Shown: one piece after another, positions 21,169 to 34,600 of the stretch
How positions within the stretch are numbered: the first letter of the stretch is position 1
Layout of the letters: every line of letters starts with the position of its first letter
Source of the DNA: Sweltsa coloradensis
Lineage: Eukaryota > Arthropoda > Insecta > Plecoptera > Chloroperlidae
Reading direction: 5' to 3'
Assembly: GCA_024449915.1 (NCBI GenBank)
Contig: JAMZAV010001984.1
Span: forward strand, 1-64,000
Length of the DNA: 64,000 nt
Program-made: the position numbers and the translations under genes
The notes under the pieces: model-generated
The model's input: the letters and a program-made list of their open reading frames with translations, nothing else
Database searches by the model: none
What the model was told of the DNA's origin: nothing

Positions 21169-21530
21169 AAAGTTTTTAAATAAAAGTTTTTGTTTTTTTT
21201 GTGCGATTTTTTTCGGCCATTTGGGCCAATTCTGCCAAAAAGGGGTGGGGCAACAACTTTTATATTATACTGGACTTTAAAGGGTTTTGGGTTATTTAGT
21301 ACCTTTTGAAAAAAAAATTTGAAAAATTGCCAGAATCCATAAAAAAAGCTTTTAATATAAGTTTTTTCGGTAAATAACCCCAATTGACAAGAAACAAAAG
21401 AAACTTGAAAACTTTCACCTAAAAATGCGTGGGCAGCAAAAAGCACTTAAAAAGTAAAGATATCCCAAGCAAACTTTAAACTTTAAAAAGCTCATCCATC
21501 AACGCGGCGGGACTTTACTTTTTCTTCTGA
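21169..21530 (+). mobile_element. HINE-like element, right part
   Basis: Matches 53360-53690 (TTTGGGCC, GGTGGGGC, then GCTCATCCATCAACGCGGCG) but the terminal CTAG is degraded. Confidence 0.45.
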
Positions 21531-21716
21531 GAACATTAAGGGCGGTTTCTTATCAACGAATGGCTGTCTTCTCGTTTAGAGCGACAATGCATGAACAAGA
21601 ACAAGAATAAAAAGAGCCCACAAAAACTCATTTCCCTTCCTAACTACCCCCCGACTAACTTCCCTGGCTCGGGTATATCCCGGGAGATGTCACGGTCTGG
21701 TTCTCATAACACTGTT

Positions 21717-21976
21717 TGTGGTGTATGTTTTTTTTTGCCGCCACCGTTTAGGTTTGGGCTCCCATTATCCCTGCTACTAGTTGGCGCTTTAACATTGCCC
21801 CGGTTGCGGGGCCTCTGTTTGGTGGGGTATCTCAGACACGCCATGTTCTAGTTCCAGAGAGTTTTCTCATTCCTTGTCTCGTGCTCAACGGTTGTCTTGT
21901 TTTAATGTCATAATAAAAAAAACCAAGTGTTAGTGTACAAGTATCATGTAGGCTATTATTATTAAAACCACTCCCC
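21717..21976 (+). repeat. 5' LTR
   Basis: Shares TGTGGTGTATG, TTCTAGTTCCAGAGAGTT, CTCAACGGTTGTCTT and CCAAGTGTTAGTGTA with the 3' LTR. The right border is approximate; GGCGACGATG 22 bp beyond may be the primer-binding region. Confidence 0.75.
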
Positions 21977-23765
21977 GACCCTAAAGAAAATTCGGCGACG
22001 ATGTTTACAGTTCCACGTAATATTGGTAAGGCTAGAGTTTCTGAATTGCTTTTTACCCAAAAAACCTTTTTTTGGCGGCCTGTGGGGCCTAGGCCTAGAA
22101 GTCTTTTTTGAAATGCTTCTTCGGACGATACTTTGAGCCAGCAGCTGTGCCCCCAAACTTTTTTTTTGGGGGAATGGTGGCACCTGTCCCATGCTACTCA
22201 AGGAGGCCCTAGAGGTTGGTCTATTTTCAAGGAGAACTCGAATTTTCCCTTCAAAACTAACAGCATCACAAAGCAAAACGTAAGCGGCCATTCTATTTCC
22301 CAAATACTGGTGACATAGTGTATAAAAGTGTACGCGCTTTGCAAAAGGCGCCCTGTAACTTACGCCGAGGCGATTTAAAGTCTTGAAAAGCTTTTCCCCT
22401 AGACTAAACCCCCAAATTTTCATGCAACATTTTTAGGGCGTGGGGGTTAAAACAGCCAACGAGAGTTTCAAAGATTTTGTAGCAGAGCCCCGTTTCCCCT
22501 TGCTCGGGCTGTAGTTCACCGATGTTAACCACGAGCTTTTGCTCAGATGCTCATTGGTATGAAAGACTCTAGGTCCAGGAATTTACTAGCACGGAGGGGT
22601 GGACTGCAATAAGGTCTATGACCGTGCATAGCCTGAAAGGCCAAGGCGAATCAAGCTACCGCGACTTCTTCCTCCATCTGATTCGTCATCTGGCAAAAGC
22701 TTCACAGCGGATATTGGCAGTAGGCCTAAGCGAAAAGGCAACAGCACCTCAGTAGCCACATGGGTCAATCGGTCCTGCGATGTTGCGGTGATTCTAGCCA
22801 CGGTAAGAAGGGACTGTCCTTATGCTATTTACAAATGCAATATTGCAAGCAATAGGGCATCTGTTCGCTATGTCAAAAAGGGAAAGGGGCCCCAGCCTAG
22901 GGAGTAGCCCTCATTGTCACAGGACGGGGGTCGCGGGGGGATCGCAGATGGGAAGATCGCCCAAGCATCCTATAGGGCAAAGGCATTTGATGCTCATCAA
23001 GGTCTGAAGCATTTGGGGTCTGAAAATTATAATTGTTTTTTCCGGTCTGTTCAGTGTTAACGTCTGACGGGTGCGCCACCACCGCCCCTAGGAATGCCCA
23101 AATTGAAAATGCCGATATCCGCATGGAAGGGGATAGTGGTGCGGGGCTTTTCTCTAATGGGTTTTCAGATTTTTTGAGACTTATTTCCCAACCGCAGACT
23201 TGCCCCCCCCGGTTTTGGTGCGCAACCTGGTCCAGGAGAGGCTCAATGTGGGGGTTTTTTACCCCTTATGACTTTCGAGGACACACTTTTTGTTCTGCCT
23301 CTCGCCGTGATGACCCCCAGGGCCAGCGCTTATGGGGCTTCATGGTTTTGACCTCTGGTATAGGGTTTTTGAGGGCATCCTAGCAACCAGCTCCACATTT
23401 TATAAGAAGTCATTTCTTCCTGCATGACCTTAAGGAGGTGTTGACCAAAAAACTGGGCAAATATACTGGACCCCCAGCGCACACCCACATCAAGGCCGTG
23501 CTTTTTCCATTTTTAATGAAGGGCTAGGCCATTCCCTTTGCACTCAAGATGAGGTTTAGCAACGAAATCGATCCAGGTTTCCCAGGGTTTCTTGTGCCTG
23601 CCGCATTTGGGTATGGGAAACCCCAACATTTTTAAGCTCGAAAAACGAGATGGCAGCATTGGGATATGCGGTGATTTTTCAGTACAGTAACCACGTTTGT
23701 GCTGAGGTTTACCCCCGCTGCCTCCCATGATGAACTTCTCTCGAGGCTCTCTGGGGGGGAAGGTT

Positions 23766-23822
23766 TTCAGCAAGATTGATTTATCTCAAGTTTTTTTGCA
23801 GGTGTCTGTGGATAAGGAGACT
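23766..23822 (+). pseudogene. Reverse transcriptase remnant
   Basis: Reads FSKIDLSQVFLQVSVD, the RT motif that carries the first catalytic Asp in Gypsy elements. Stops follow soon after. Confidence 0.65.
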
Positions 23823-24725
23823 TCACGGTCCCGACTCTCAATACAAAAACCCCTGGGGGTTTTTCCCCTATGACACCCCTTATCCGGGCTATCGGCTCCC
23901 ATTTTTCCAAGATTAAACCCAGTCCCTGCTTTTTTGACTGAAAAGGGGTTTCGTCTTCATGGATATGTTCTCATCATGGTGAAAAGAAAATTTTAGCTGC
24001 AAAAACGCGTACGCAGGTATCAAGATTACTCAGGCCGGGTTTTCGTCTTCGTCTGATAAATGTGTTTTTTTCCCCCCTTTTCCCCGCCTCCTTGGATTAT
24101 GTAGGCTACTCGCTATCGGCAGAGGGTATCAAGCCATCAAAAGGGCCCAAAATACAAGAGCTATTTTGGACACACCCTCCCATCCTGCTTAGAGGGTTGC
24201 AAGCATTTTTTTGGGTACGTAAAAAAAAACTATGATAGATTTTTTTTTTCCCGACAAAGGGAACTAAGTTTTCCCTCCTTGTACTCATTACTGAAGTTGA
24301 AGTTCCGATGCCTGGGTTTGGGGGAAGCAGAAGAGGGGTGCGTCCGCATCACAGCAGTGATGACATCGGATGCATCCTAATCATTTCAATCCCAGGCTGC
24401 CCCTTGTATTTTTGTAGATGCTTCACCCTAAAGGTGTGGGCGCTGTCCAGCACACCAGGTATCCGCAACGGAAGAAGAAAACCAAATTTCCTACGCCCTC
24501 GCAACTTCGTGTTTTTTAGAGAAAAAAAACCGCAGCTGGTCGGGGGGTTTGGCGGGAACTTTGCCATCAAAAAGTTCCACTGTACGTCATGGGCGAAAAA
24601 TTCACCATAGTCACCCTAACAAGCCGTGGGGGGGAAAACTTCCGGTCGGGAAAGGGGCCATTCCTGGGTCTGTCCCCGCGTATGCTTCTTGGGCCTTATG
24701 TTGGCTAACACCAATACACATCAAG

Positions 24726-24770
24726 CATAGACCGGGTAAGCACCATGGCAATTCCGATTTCCTTAGTCGT
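24726..24770 (+). pseudogene. RNase H / integrase junction remnant
   Basis: Reads HRPGKHHGNSDFLSR, the hallmark end of Gypsy RNase H (consensus HxPGxxNxxADxLSR). Confidence 0.75.
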
Positions 24771-25109
24771 TGCCATCCAGTAAAACAAAGGACATCGGTA
24801 TCCGGATCCTGCAGTATTTGCTGTTGAAAAGCGCCTTCAACACTCCATTGAGTCAGCGGGGTGGGTAAGGGACAGCACAAATCCCAGTTTTTCCCCAAAT
24901 CCCGGTCATGTCATTCACGGTCGTACTGCATCTAAGGAAGACGAAGTTCAAGCTACCCAAACACAACCAGGCCCGTCTTTATGAACGGCTGCGTGCTTCA
25001 GGCACCCGGGGGGTTATCCCGCCAGCTCTTCGCCGCAATACTGCTTTTTTCTACACAAGGGCCTCAGGGCATTGTTCGCATAAAGCTTTAGCCCGTGTCT
25101 GTGGTGGCC

Positions 25110-25435
25110 GGGAATTTTGCGGGACATTGAAAGGTTGGTCGTCTTTGAATCTTGCGCTCTCTTACAGCGAGCCCTTGTCGAGCTCCGGCGTCCTGGCCCA
25201 GCCACAAGGGTTTGGGCTCGTCTTCACCCGGATTATGCCGGTCCTTTCCACGGCCATCATTTTAATATGTGGGATGCAAAAAACAAGGATAGAAGTCGCA
25301 AGTACGTCAGGGTCAATGTCAATTGCAACACCATTGTCATCTTCGAATGTGGTTTGTACCCATGGCATTCCCGAGCCGTTGGGAACTGACAATGGCCCGC
25401 GTTTTGCATCAATGAGTTTTTCCAAATTTTTGTAA
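25110..25435 (+). pseudogene. Integrase core remnant
   Basis: Fragments in different frames. HGIPEPLGTDNGPRFASMSF at about 25363 matches the GIP-x-SDNGPxF integrase motif with its catalytic Asp. Confidence 0.7.
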
Positions 25436-26292
25436 TGGAACTGGCATCAAGCCACCAAGTCTGCCCCGTAAAAGCCTGCCCCCCAAAGGGACACGAGCGT
25501 ACGTCAAACCGCAAGACTTTAATGAAGAAACTGTCCCCCCACGGTGAAGCACAGCTATCTGCCCTCTTGCTCATGCTTCTGCTAGCCTAGTCAGCCCGGG
25601 TATTGCCCCCTGTGAAAGTTAAAGGGTCGAGCATTCGCTCCCTCTCGCAAACTGACCAGCCTCTGCGACGTCGGGGAAGTCGCAGACCAGTAAAACCCTA
25701 ACCCGCTCCTGGACGTTCATTTGCTGTGGGAGGAGGATCTTTCCCATCTTTGTTCCGGCGTCAAGGGGGTTCCGGGATTTATCTTATCGGTTGATGGTAC
25801 CCGCTACTATCGAGTACAGTACCAGCGGCGGCATCGAAGGAGACAGTCGACCAGATCGTTAGGCATTTTCCCCCTCATCTACTCCTTAAACCCTTTTCCA
25901 AAAGTCGGGATGATGTTGGACTCCCTCTGTCGATCAGCCCCCTAAGTTTTTGGGGGATCCGAACCGGAGACCGCGGCTAGAGTCAGGACATCGAGATCAC
26001 TCCCGAGGTTTCCCCAAAATAGTCCCGAGGTCCTTCCCCCAGGTCCCCCTGGTTCGCCCAAATCATCGCATCAAATTTCCCAGCGGTTTGGGGCGCGCAT
26101 CGAAAGCGTGAGCGAAAAAAAACCCCCGCACATCTGAAAGCTACATTACTTCCTAAACAATGATCATTTGTTCATTACTGAACTATCAATATCTCATTTT
26201 AAATATGTGATTTTTATTATTAAATTTTTATCAATTATATCTTGTTATTATTTTACTGTTTTTAATTATTAATTGATACCATTAACCCAATT

Positions 26293-26307
26293 AGAAAGGG
26301 GGAAGGG
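26293..26307 (+). other. Polypurine tract
   Basis: AGAAAGGGGGAAGGG immediately before the 3' LTR, the plus-strand primer site. Confidence 0.75.
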
Positions 26308-26577
26308 TGTGGTGTATGTTTTTATTTTCCGCCACCATTTGGTTGGGCCCGCCATTTTCCCCTGCTACTAGTTTTTGGGGCTTTAACTTGTCTGGTTGTC
26401 AGGGCCCGCTGTTTGGTGGGTGTATCTCAGACGACGCCCTGTTCTAGTTCCAGAGAGTTCTTCCATTCCTTGTCTGTGCTCAACGGTTGTCTTTTTGTAT
26501 AATGTGCATAATAAATAAACCAAGTGTTAGTGTATCAAGTATATGTGGCTATTCATTATTAAAAACCACTCCGTACA
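26308..26577 (+). repeat. 3' LTR
   Basis: Partner of 21717-21976. Ends near CCACTCCGTACA. No matching target duplication was found, and the two LTRs differ by many indels. Confidence 0.75.
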
Positions 26578-28359
26578 CCTCACTGCCAGCTGAATGGGCG
26601 AAACACCTCCTCATGCAAAAAACATCGAATACTGCGTTATGGGCGGCATGGGTTATATCAGTTTAGAATGCATAAAAAAAGCGGAAAGAGCAGAGAAGGC
26701 ATTGCTAACTTTGAAAAAAACGAAACAAAAAAATATCATTTTTGGGTATCTTATTAATGAAGCACTGCAATCCCCGGCTACCATTTTTTAAATGAAGCAA
26801 ACTTTATCTAAAAAAAAAAAAAATTTTAAAAAATTGGTCTCTAGACAGAGTGACATCTTTTTAACATAACGGTTTTCCCCTTCCAGCCCTAACTTTTCCC
26901 CACCAATTCGACCAAATAAGAGATTTAAAAAGGAAAGAGTGGAGGAGGGCGGAAGGTAAAGGGAGAGAGATGCAGAAAGTGCTTTTAAGGGGGAGACACA
27001 TGAGGACCCCTGGAAAAAGTATAAAATTCAAGGAAGTTTTATTTTATCACATAATCAAAAAAAAAACTCAAATTTTTTTAATATTAAGCACAATTTTTAC
27101 ATTGGATTTAACTCATAAAATATTTCCTCACGTATTGAGACAATGTCGTGTAAATGTCATCCAAAGACGTTGTGAGTCCAGAATTGTTTATGGTGTTGAG
27201 TCAAGCTTGTTTATTGAATCACTAGCGGAGTTTCTGGGGGGATATCTTCCAAGTATCAACAGTATGTTGGCCCGGAGTAGGCTACGCTCCAACCTCCGGT
27301 CTAGGTTTCAATTTCTTCGTCGATATCTTTCTCTTCCCCCACACAGTTCTTGTGAAGGCTCGCGTCAGCTATTGACAACGAAATTATAACCTGTATTATA
27401 CTCATCAATAACTTAAATAAAAACATACAATAACATTAATGGCCAGGATTAATGGATTATGGGAACAAAACCAAGATCAGTGGACAAACATAAATTCACC
27501 CCTTGACCCCTAAACCTCGACTTAATTGGACAATGCTTATCTTGAAAATAGAAGCTAAAAGGAATAATATGACCACATGTGGATTGTGTTCTAGTGCTGA
27601 GTTGTATAATGTAAGTTAATTGAACTTAAATCCCCACAAAATGGAGATATTGTCGAACTGTTAACCTCACCTTCTTCTGAGTATGTCTAAACATTACGTA
27701 AAAGTCAAGTTCATTTGATAAAAAGATCACTAAGCCAATTAATTGATTAACTTAATACTCCTCAGTTTAATATCAAAATACCTACAATACAATGGTGTCA
27801 ACTCTTTTATTAACACTCCTTAAAAACAAGATTTAATTTTTGTCTTCATTATTGAAAGCTGATAAATTCAATTCAACATAAAATTAACCAATCTGACATC
27901 AAGTAGTAAATTGAAATACAGAAAACTAGCAGCGCAATTTGTGGTGCATTTTAATTTTAATATCAAACTTGGAAGTATATTTTTACATACCGTAATTTTT
28001 CTAAGGGGGTAACGTGGAAAAAAATATTTGCCATTATTTATCGTTTCACGAGGATTTTTTTCACCGGTGTCACTTTTAGCAAAATGTTATGTTTTACCAG
28101 TGTTAGTGGTGTGTGATAATGGACACCAAGCCAATGTATAATCATACCTAAATACCTGCTTCGTACTAATCATCACACGGGCAGTGGAAACTGTTACAAA
28201 AGGGAACTGTTAGTGAAGCCATGTAAAACAAATTAAATGTCCTGCCAGGGCGCAATAAAGGCCTCTCTTTTGGCTTTTTATTAGATATATAGGAGTAATT
28301 GCAGCAGTAAATTCCTGAAGAGTACAGTGTTAATGATGTTTTCCAACATAAGCACTCAC
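26578..28359. other. Intron or gap after lectin exon 16
   Basis: An open frame at 26970-27389 (+) has no known domain. The segment 27140-27390 has repeat-like character. The rest is AT-rich. Confidence 0.35.
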
Positions 28360-28605
28360 GTTTTGTGTGGCAAATAGTGTACCGCTTAAATCCACATCTT
28401 TCTTCCATGATATGGAGATCTTTATCCTTCCAATTCAGCACCGGGCATCTTTGAGGCGACCTACTTGGAAAAGTTTCCTTGAATGGCTTCACTTCATCAA
28501 ACTGTTCGCCGCTTTTATCCGTCCTCGAGCCATTGATGTCTGGGTTGTCCACCCACTCAACTTCATCGTCAAAATCGTAGCTCTGTAGCCAAATACGAGT
28601 CTTAT
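28360..28605 (-). CDS. Lectin exon 16: CTLD6 second half
   Basis: Acceptor ATTATTTTCAG, donor C|GTGAGT. 81 codons, phase 1-1. Includes RIWLQSYDFDDEVEWVDNPD and a terminal CGFKRYTICH. The WIGG position reads WLQS. Confidence 0.8.
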
Positions 28606-31600
28606 CTGAAAATAATTGATGGGGTGTATCACTTTAGTTGGCTTAAGAGGAATGAAAACCCTAGTCTACAAGATACGTAACTGATACACAAACGTAGTGA
28701 AGAGCAGGTAGATAGCAAATGACTTTAGACGTGAGATAAGGATGTACAGATAAAAAAGAAAGTGAACTTAAAAGAAATAAAAATTTAGGTAGGTATTATT
28801 GAAGAGCAGAAATCAAGATGTACGTAAAAGGTAGTATCGAAAAGTTATGGAAGACTAATAGAATACCGTAAGCCCCTAGCAACTATGTCCTTACTCTATT
28901 ATTATATGCATATTTTGATGCTTCAGATAACATCAGCAAATTACATACTAAAGTGTAAGGTAAACAATTTAAGACACTTAGATCCCTTGATCAACCATGC
29001 CGTGTTGTATTAAATGGATTGCGGACTGTGGGTACGGTTGAGTTATGATTATCTTTTAGATGTAAAAACGTTAACGTTCGGTTAGGAACTGTATAGACGT
29101 TTGCAAGTTGTTTTAATTTTGTTAACATTTACGTGATTAAATTTGTTGTTAGTTAGAACATGGAGCTATAAATAGTACTGGCGTAACCAGCGTAACTCCA
29201 TGGTTAGAATGCAGCCCCGAAATATACTTTCCACTGCCTCCTAGATGCTACTCGCGAGCAACCGAGTAGCATCTCGGAGGCAGTGATACTTACTAAAAGC
29301 AATTGTATGTGTCATAGCCTCGTTGATCATTTTCAGTTGTTTGCTAAGACCCTTCTTAGGTGACTTGATTTGCAGCAAGTCACCGTTCAGACATTCCTTG
29401 CACGACCGCTTGGCTGATCTCCACGTGGTTGGGTGTCTGTTGATCCAGTGGTCCGAGTAGCTCTTCACCTGTACCCACTCGGCAAGCGTCAAGTTTTCAC
29501 GGATTGAGCGATCTAGACGCAGAAAGAGACGATTACTTGGGATGTGTGCCTCAGTCCGGCTATCGCGACCGCTAAAGTTATGTGACCGAGTATCTTAAAA
29601 GATCCACCACTTAACAGCAGCACTGCAGCCAAAGATCCTTACGATAATACCACAACTAAAAGAGCTCAATTCGAGACGGTAGACGATGTTTGTTATCTGC
29701 TATAAAATTGTATTTGACCAAGCGAATTATTGTGACATATTTTAAGAATATTATTGGACGTTATTAACACAGCTCTGAAAGATCTTGTACCTTCTCTAGC
29801 TGGAACAGGCTTGCTGGATGCATTGCAGTCTCTAGGTATCTCTTGGTCAACTGTAAAAGCAAATTACAAACAATTAATAATGTTATTTTTGTATTACAAA
29901 GTTAGATTTATTTGCTAGAGGTATTTAAGTCAAAGCAGTGTGAATTATTCTGGTAAAGTTTCATTTGAAAGAGTGGTAATTGCAACCTTCACTTACACGG
30001 CCTACGTTTCTACCACATTGATTGTACTTTTAAAGTCATGCATAGAAATTGCTTTCGAAAATACAACGTAACCATAATCTCGTACATCTTTTCATTGTTG
30101 TAGGAAAGCAAATTACATTAGCAGGCTTCATGCTGTTTACAATGCTCAATAGCCCAACACCTAAAGTTGGAGTATTTCCTCGCAACATCTGTGCTTACCA
30201 GAAGTTTCACAGACAGCGTGGCTGCTGGTGGAACACGGCTCTTCCTTCACCACCACAGGTTGCTGGTTCAAGTCCATAGTGAGGCAGACCGTGGGTTCAA
30301 CCCCCTCCTGAGGTTTAACCAGTGTGTCATTCTCAGCCAGGAAGTAGCCCTCTTGCCAATCGTGTTCACCTAGAATCAAGGCAACGATTGCATGACATCT
30401 TACATCTCTTCAGTATGCACACCTAAGCTTCCCGTCAATATCTTATCCCAAAGAAATACCTTAAGTTTTTTTATACCATAAGTGTCAATATTGAACATCT
30501 CACCCTTCTCACTGCTCGGTATTGTTTTGAGAAGGATGACATTTACAAGCCTTAACTAAGAGACCGTGAAATAAGACTCATGTTGAGAGGTGACCGAATT
30601 GGTATTTCGTGCTCATAATCTACTTAACCCGCCCCCTTTATTTTCAGTTTTATTACCTACCTTTTACTTTAGTGAAGGTTTTTCTTATCAGGTCCAGTGT
30701 GCCCTCTTGTTCTTCAGAAGATCCCTGGAGAGAGGCTGGCACGCCGTTCAGACAACGTTTGCAGAAGTCCAGAGCTTCTCTCCAGGGCAATGTCTCTTTA
30801 GACACGAAGATCTTGTGTTGTTGCGGTTGCTGTTGTGGCGTAGGCGCTTCTGAAACTAAAACTTATATATTATTATCTCCTCCCCCCCCTCCTCCCTTCT
30901 CTATTAAATTTGCACTAGTGGGCTACATTGCCTGTTGCAAATAGAGTCACAAATAAATAATATATTGTTTATTGGTGTCTGTGACTCTTATAAACGTATT
31001 AATTAATAACCGATAAGCCAATATCTTTGTTGTAGTAAAACTACTTTATTGGATAATCTAAACCATTTTACCAGAATCTAAACTATTTTACCAGGTTTCC
31101 CATTTTGAATTGAAACTTAATTCCCAAATATTTTTACCTGCTTGAAATGTTGTTTCTATTAGTTAACAAGCCCCTTCAATGATTGCGACTTGAAACAACA
31201 AAAGCAAAAGCAATATTGTTAAACGTTTTTCAAGTTATTCTAGCTATGAATTATCCCTTACCTGAAGCAGGTTCACTGGAAGCCTTACAGTCTGGAGGTA
31301 TCTTTTGGTCAACTGTAAAAGAAAAAAAAATCAATATTTTATTACACAATGTAATTCTTAAATCAAATCATTTAAAGTTTATACCGTTTGAACAATTTGT
31401 TTAAATCTGGTACAGGCAACTTAATTAATCAGTCCAATCTTCATATTAATAGTGAAACGAACCATCACATGAGCATAAGCCATAGAGCTAGATAGCTAGC
31501 CAGCTGGGCTAAGTTCGTTCCAACAGTTCCTGCATTGCTAATCAGGTGATTTAAAATCTTTGACTTTCTAACCTTCATCAAGGTTCCTTACCAAATTTGA

Positions 31601-34600
31601 CATTGAACTTTGCAACAAGTATCCACACTCCAGTGTGTCTCCTTGTAAGGCTACTAAACTATCAAAGCAAAGTCACCTAGTTGTCCACAGTGTTAACAGA
31701 CTTGCATTACACAAGTACGACTAGTACAGACTTGCATACAGTGATTTAACTTATTTATACATTTAGCACTTGCTCTAAAATAGCAGCCAATTAGTCTTTG
31801 AATGAACGCGCTCCGCCGACATCCTGTGTTTGAGTCTCTGTCGCCAAGCTGCTAGCCGCTCGCATTCGAAGATGAGTGGCAGTTGTAATAAAGTATTCTT
31901 CTGTATTACCATCAGCAGACTGCCGCCAAGTACTGTCTTTGATAAGTACAAAAGCAGCCGACTCCTAGTTGGCAAAATACTGAGAATTTGCAAACAAAGC
32001 TAGATGAGTGGCCGCCAATAAGGTCACACCTTCCTTTCTAAAAATTCAATAATTATTCAAGATGTCAAACCCAGAGACGTAGAACCCCTCACGAGGCTAG
32101 ATTTTATGGGTCTGCGCCTGTAAGTTTAACACAGAGAGATAGGAAATTCAGAACGTCACCAGACCAATATCATTATTTGGTGGTCGACGCCCAAGCGTCA
32201 GTGACGTGGTTCAGAATTTAGTATAAAAGGGGAGGTAGATCTCCCAGTTAGTCTCTTCTTACTTCGTCTCTGCCAAGAGCAAGTCTAGAAGCAAACTACT
32301 CATCAAACACTATTTGGTACGAGAAACTCACTTTTTACTAGTGTATAACTGAATATGTATAACTATGGAGGTTGCCGGAGTATTCAGATGTCAGGGATCT
32401 TTGGTATGAACATACACCTTGGGTGTTACTCTTGGGTCCTTCAGACCACCATACGTACTGTGTACCAGACCAGACTCAGGGACTTGTATAAAAAATGCTT
32501 GTCTCTTCAATAAATATTATCCATGCAATTAACTTCTGCGTTGTCGCCTACTTTTCCAATCACCAGAATCACTGATCCGCCCAGATTTTACTACCCCCAA
32601 AGTTTAAGAGCTCATGCCTCTCCCACTGTTCAAACGAGTATATATCTCAGCCTAAATTGTTCATGTAAAACACAATCTGTGAGCCGTTAGAAACCGGCTA
32701 TTATGTAGAGCGGAAAAACCTTGCCCACTCTATTACCATTACATATGACGTTACCATATTCTCCACACTTGCATTGTTGCTACTACTACTTCTACTACTA
32801 CTACTAACTACTACTACTACTTACTACTAACTCTTACTACTAACTACTAAACTACTTCTACTACTATTATACTACTACTACTACTATACACTACTACTTC
32901 TACTACTACTGTATTAGTTGGAACTTTTAATTAGGCAAACACTCATACAATGCTGTTTCGAAGGTTGCGTTAAAAGGTCTCAATTTTTCTCAGGAATCAC
33001 ATTTGTGGTCGAAACATATAAATTTTGTATAACTTATTTCATGTTTATGTATTTGAACCTTGTTTTTTACAATTTGTTCAGCAATTGTTTCTGTACCACA
33101 AAACTTAATTATGTTTTTTAAATAAAATGTCTATAATTCAACACTCAATAGTACCCCATCAAAGGCTGCAACCTCTCAACATCTGTGCTTACCAGAAGTT
33201 TCGCAGACAGCGTGGCTGCTGGTAGAACACGGCTCTTCCTTCACCTCCGCAGGTTGCTGGTTCAAGTCTATAGTGAGGCAGACCGTGGGTTCAACCCCCT
33301 CCTGAGGTTTAACCAGTGCGTCACCAGTGTGTGCCAGGAAGTAGCCCTCTTGCCAATCATGTTCACCTGGAATCAAGGAAACTACAACATGACGTCTTGC
33401 ACCTCTTCAGTTGGGCAACTAAGGTCCAGGTTAAATCAACAATATCCCGTCAATATCTAATCCCAAATACGTTTCTTCAGGTCATTTATGTCAGTAATAA
33501 ACCTCGCACTCCTCCCACTGCTCGGCATTTTACTGAGAAGGATGACATTTACAAACCTTAAATTAGAGATCGGGAAATTTGTCTCTTATTTTGAGAGGTG
33601 ACCAAGTTGGCATTTTGTGGCTGTTAACTACACCATCCTTCCCACTTGACTCGATCCCAGTTGGATCCAGCAGGATCCATAAAAAGGGAAATTCTTAGTT
33701 AGGTGGTTTTTCAAATCCCCTTTTATGAACAAATAGCTTCATTTTTCCTTTATCACCACAAATCTCCCTACTATAATGGAAGCAGGGAAACACCAAAACT
33801 CCAATTTCTCCACTTTTGAACACGGCTCTGGACTTTGTACGGGAAATGTGCGCACACCAACCAACATTTACATTCTCCCCCTCTGTGGATCTGGGCCCTT
33901 GTGTGTTGTGATATCTACCTTCTACTTTAGAGAAGGTTTTTCTTATCAGGTCCAGTGTGTCCTCTCGTTCTTCAGCAGATCCCTGGAGAGAGGCTGGCTC
34001 GCCGTTCAGACAACGTTTGCAGAAGTCCAGAGCTTGAGTCCAGGGCAGAGTCTCTTTAGCCACGAAGAACTTGTGTTGTTGCAGTTGCTGTTGCGGCGTA
34101 GGCGCTTCTGACACTAAACCTTTAATATGTAATAAATTTTTCATTAACACCCACATTAACCACATTAACCATCTTACATTTATCCCATTTTGCTAGTACT
34201 TTATTAATGAATTACCAATTAGAAAATGTATTCGTTATAGTGATGTTCACAACAAGTAAAGGAATTAAACTACGTTATAGTGAAATGTGTTGGCTCGAAC
34301 GTTAAACGTGCCACTATGATTCAGGAGTTCCCTGGTTTAAATCCCATCGAGACCGGCAACCCCGACTAAAAATTTTTTCAGAGGTTTTCCTCAGACGTTA
34401 ATGCAAATGCAAGGGATAATGTTCTCTTAAACAGCCCTCGGATATCCCTTCACAATTTTCCTATCCGCATTATACCTAGTAAGTGGGGGGCATGAATTGC
34501 ACCCTAGGCAGGCTTCCCACGAAAAAATAAATCTTACTTTTATTATTAATGGTGGAAAACCATCACTCAACCCGACATATTTGGAACTTAGTTAAGATTA

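Larger units (their letters stand above)
21717..26577 (+). mobile_element. Gypsy-type LTR retrotransposon, heavily decayed
   Basis: Two direct repeats of ~260-270 bp (21717-21976 and 26308-26577) begin TGTGGTGTATG. A polypurine tract AGAAAGGGGGAAGGG abuts the 3' LTR. Between them are RT, RNase H and integrase traces in the Gypsy order. Frames are broken by stops and indels every few hundred bases, so no gene is intact and it cannot be autonomous as read. It probably lies inside the lectin transcription unit. Confidence 0.85.

Noticed and set aside
22000..25945. Numerous 60-175 aa frames on both strands
   Set aside because: They are fragments or antisense of the decayed LTR element.
26970..27389. 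139-aa open frame
   Set aside because: No domain; probably repeat-derived, in a presumed lectin intron.
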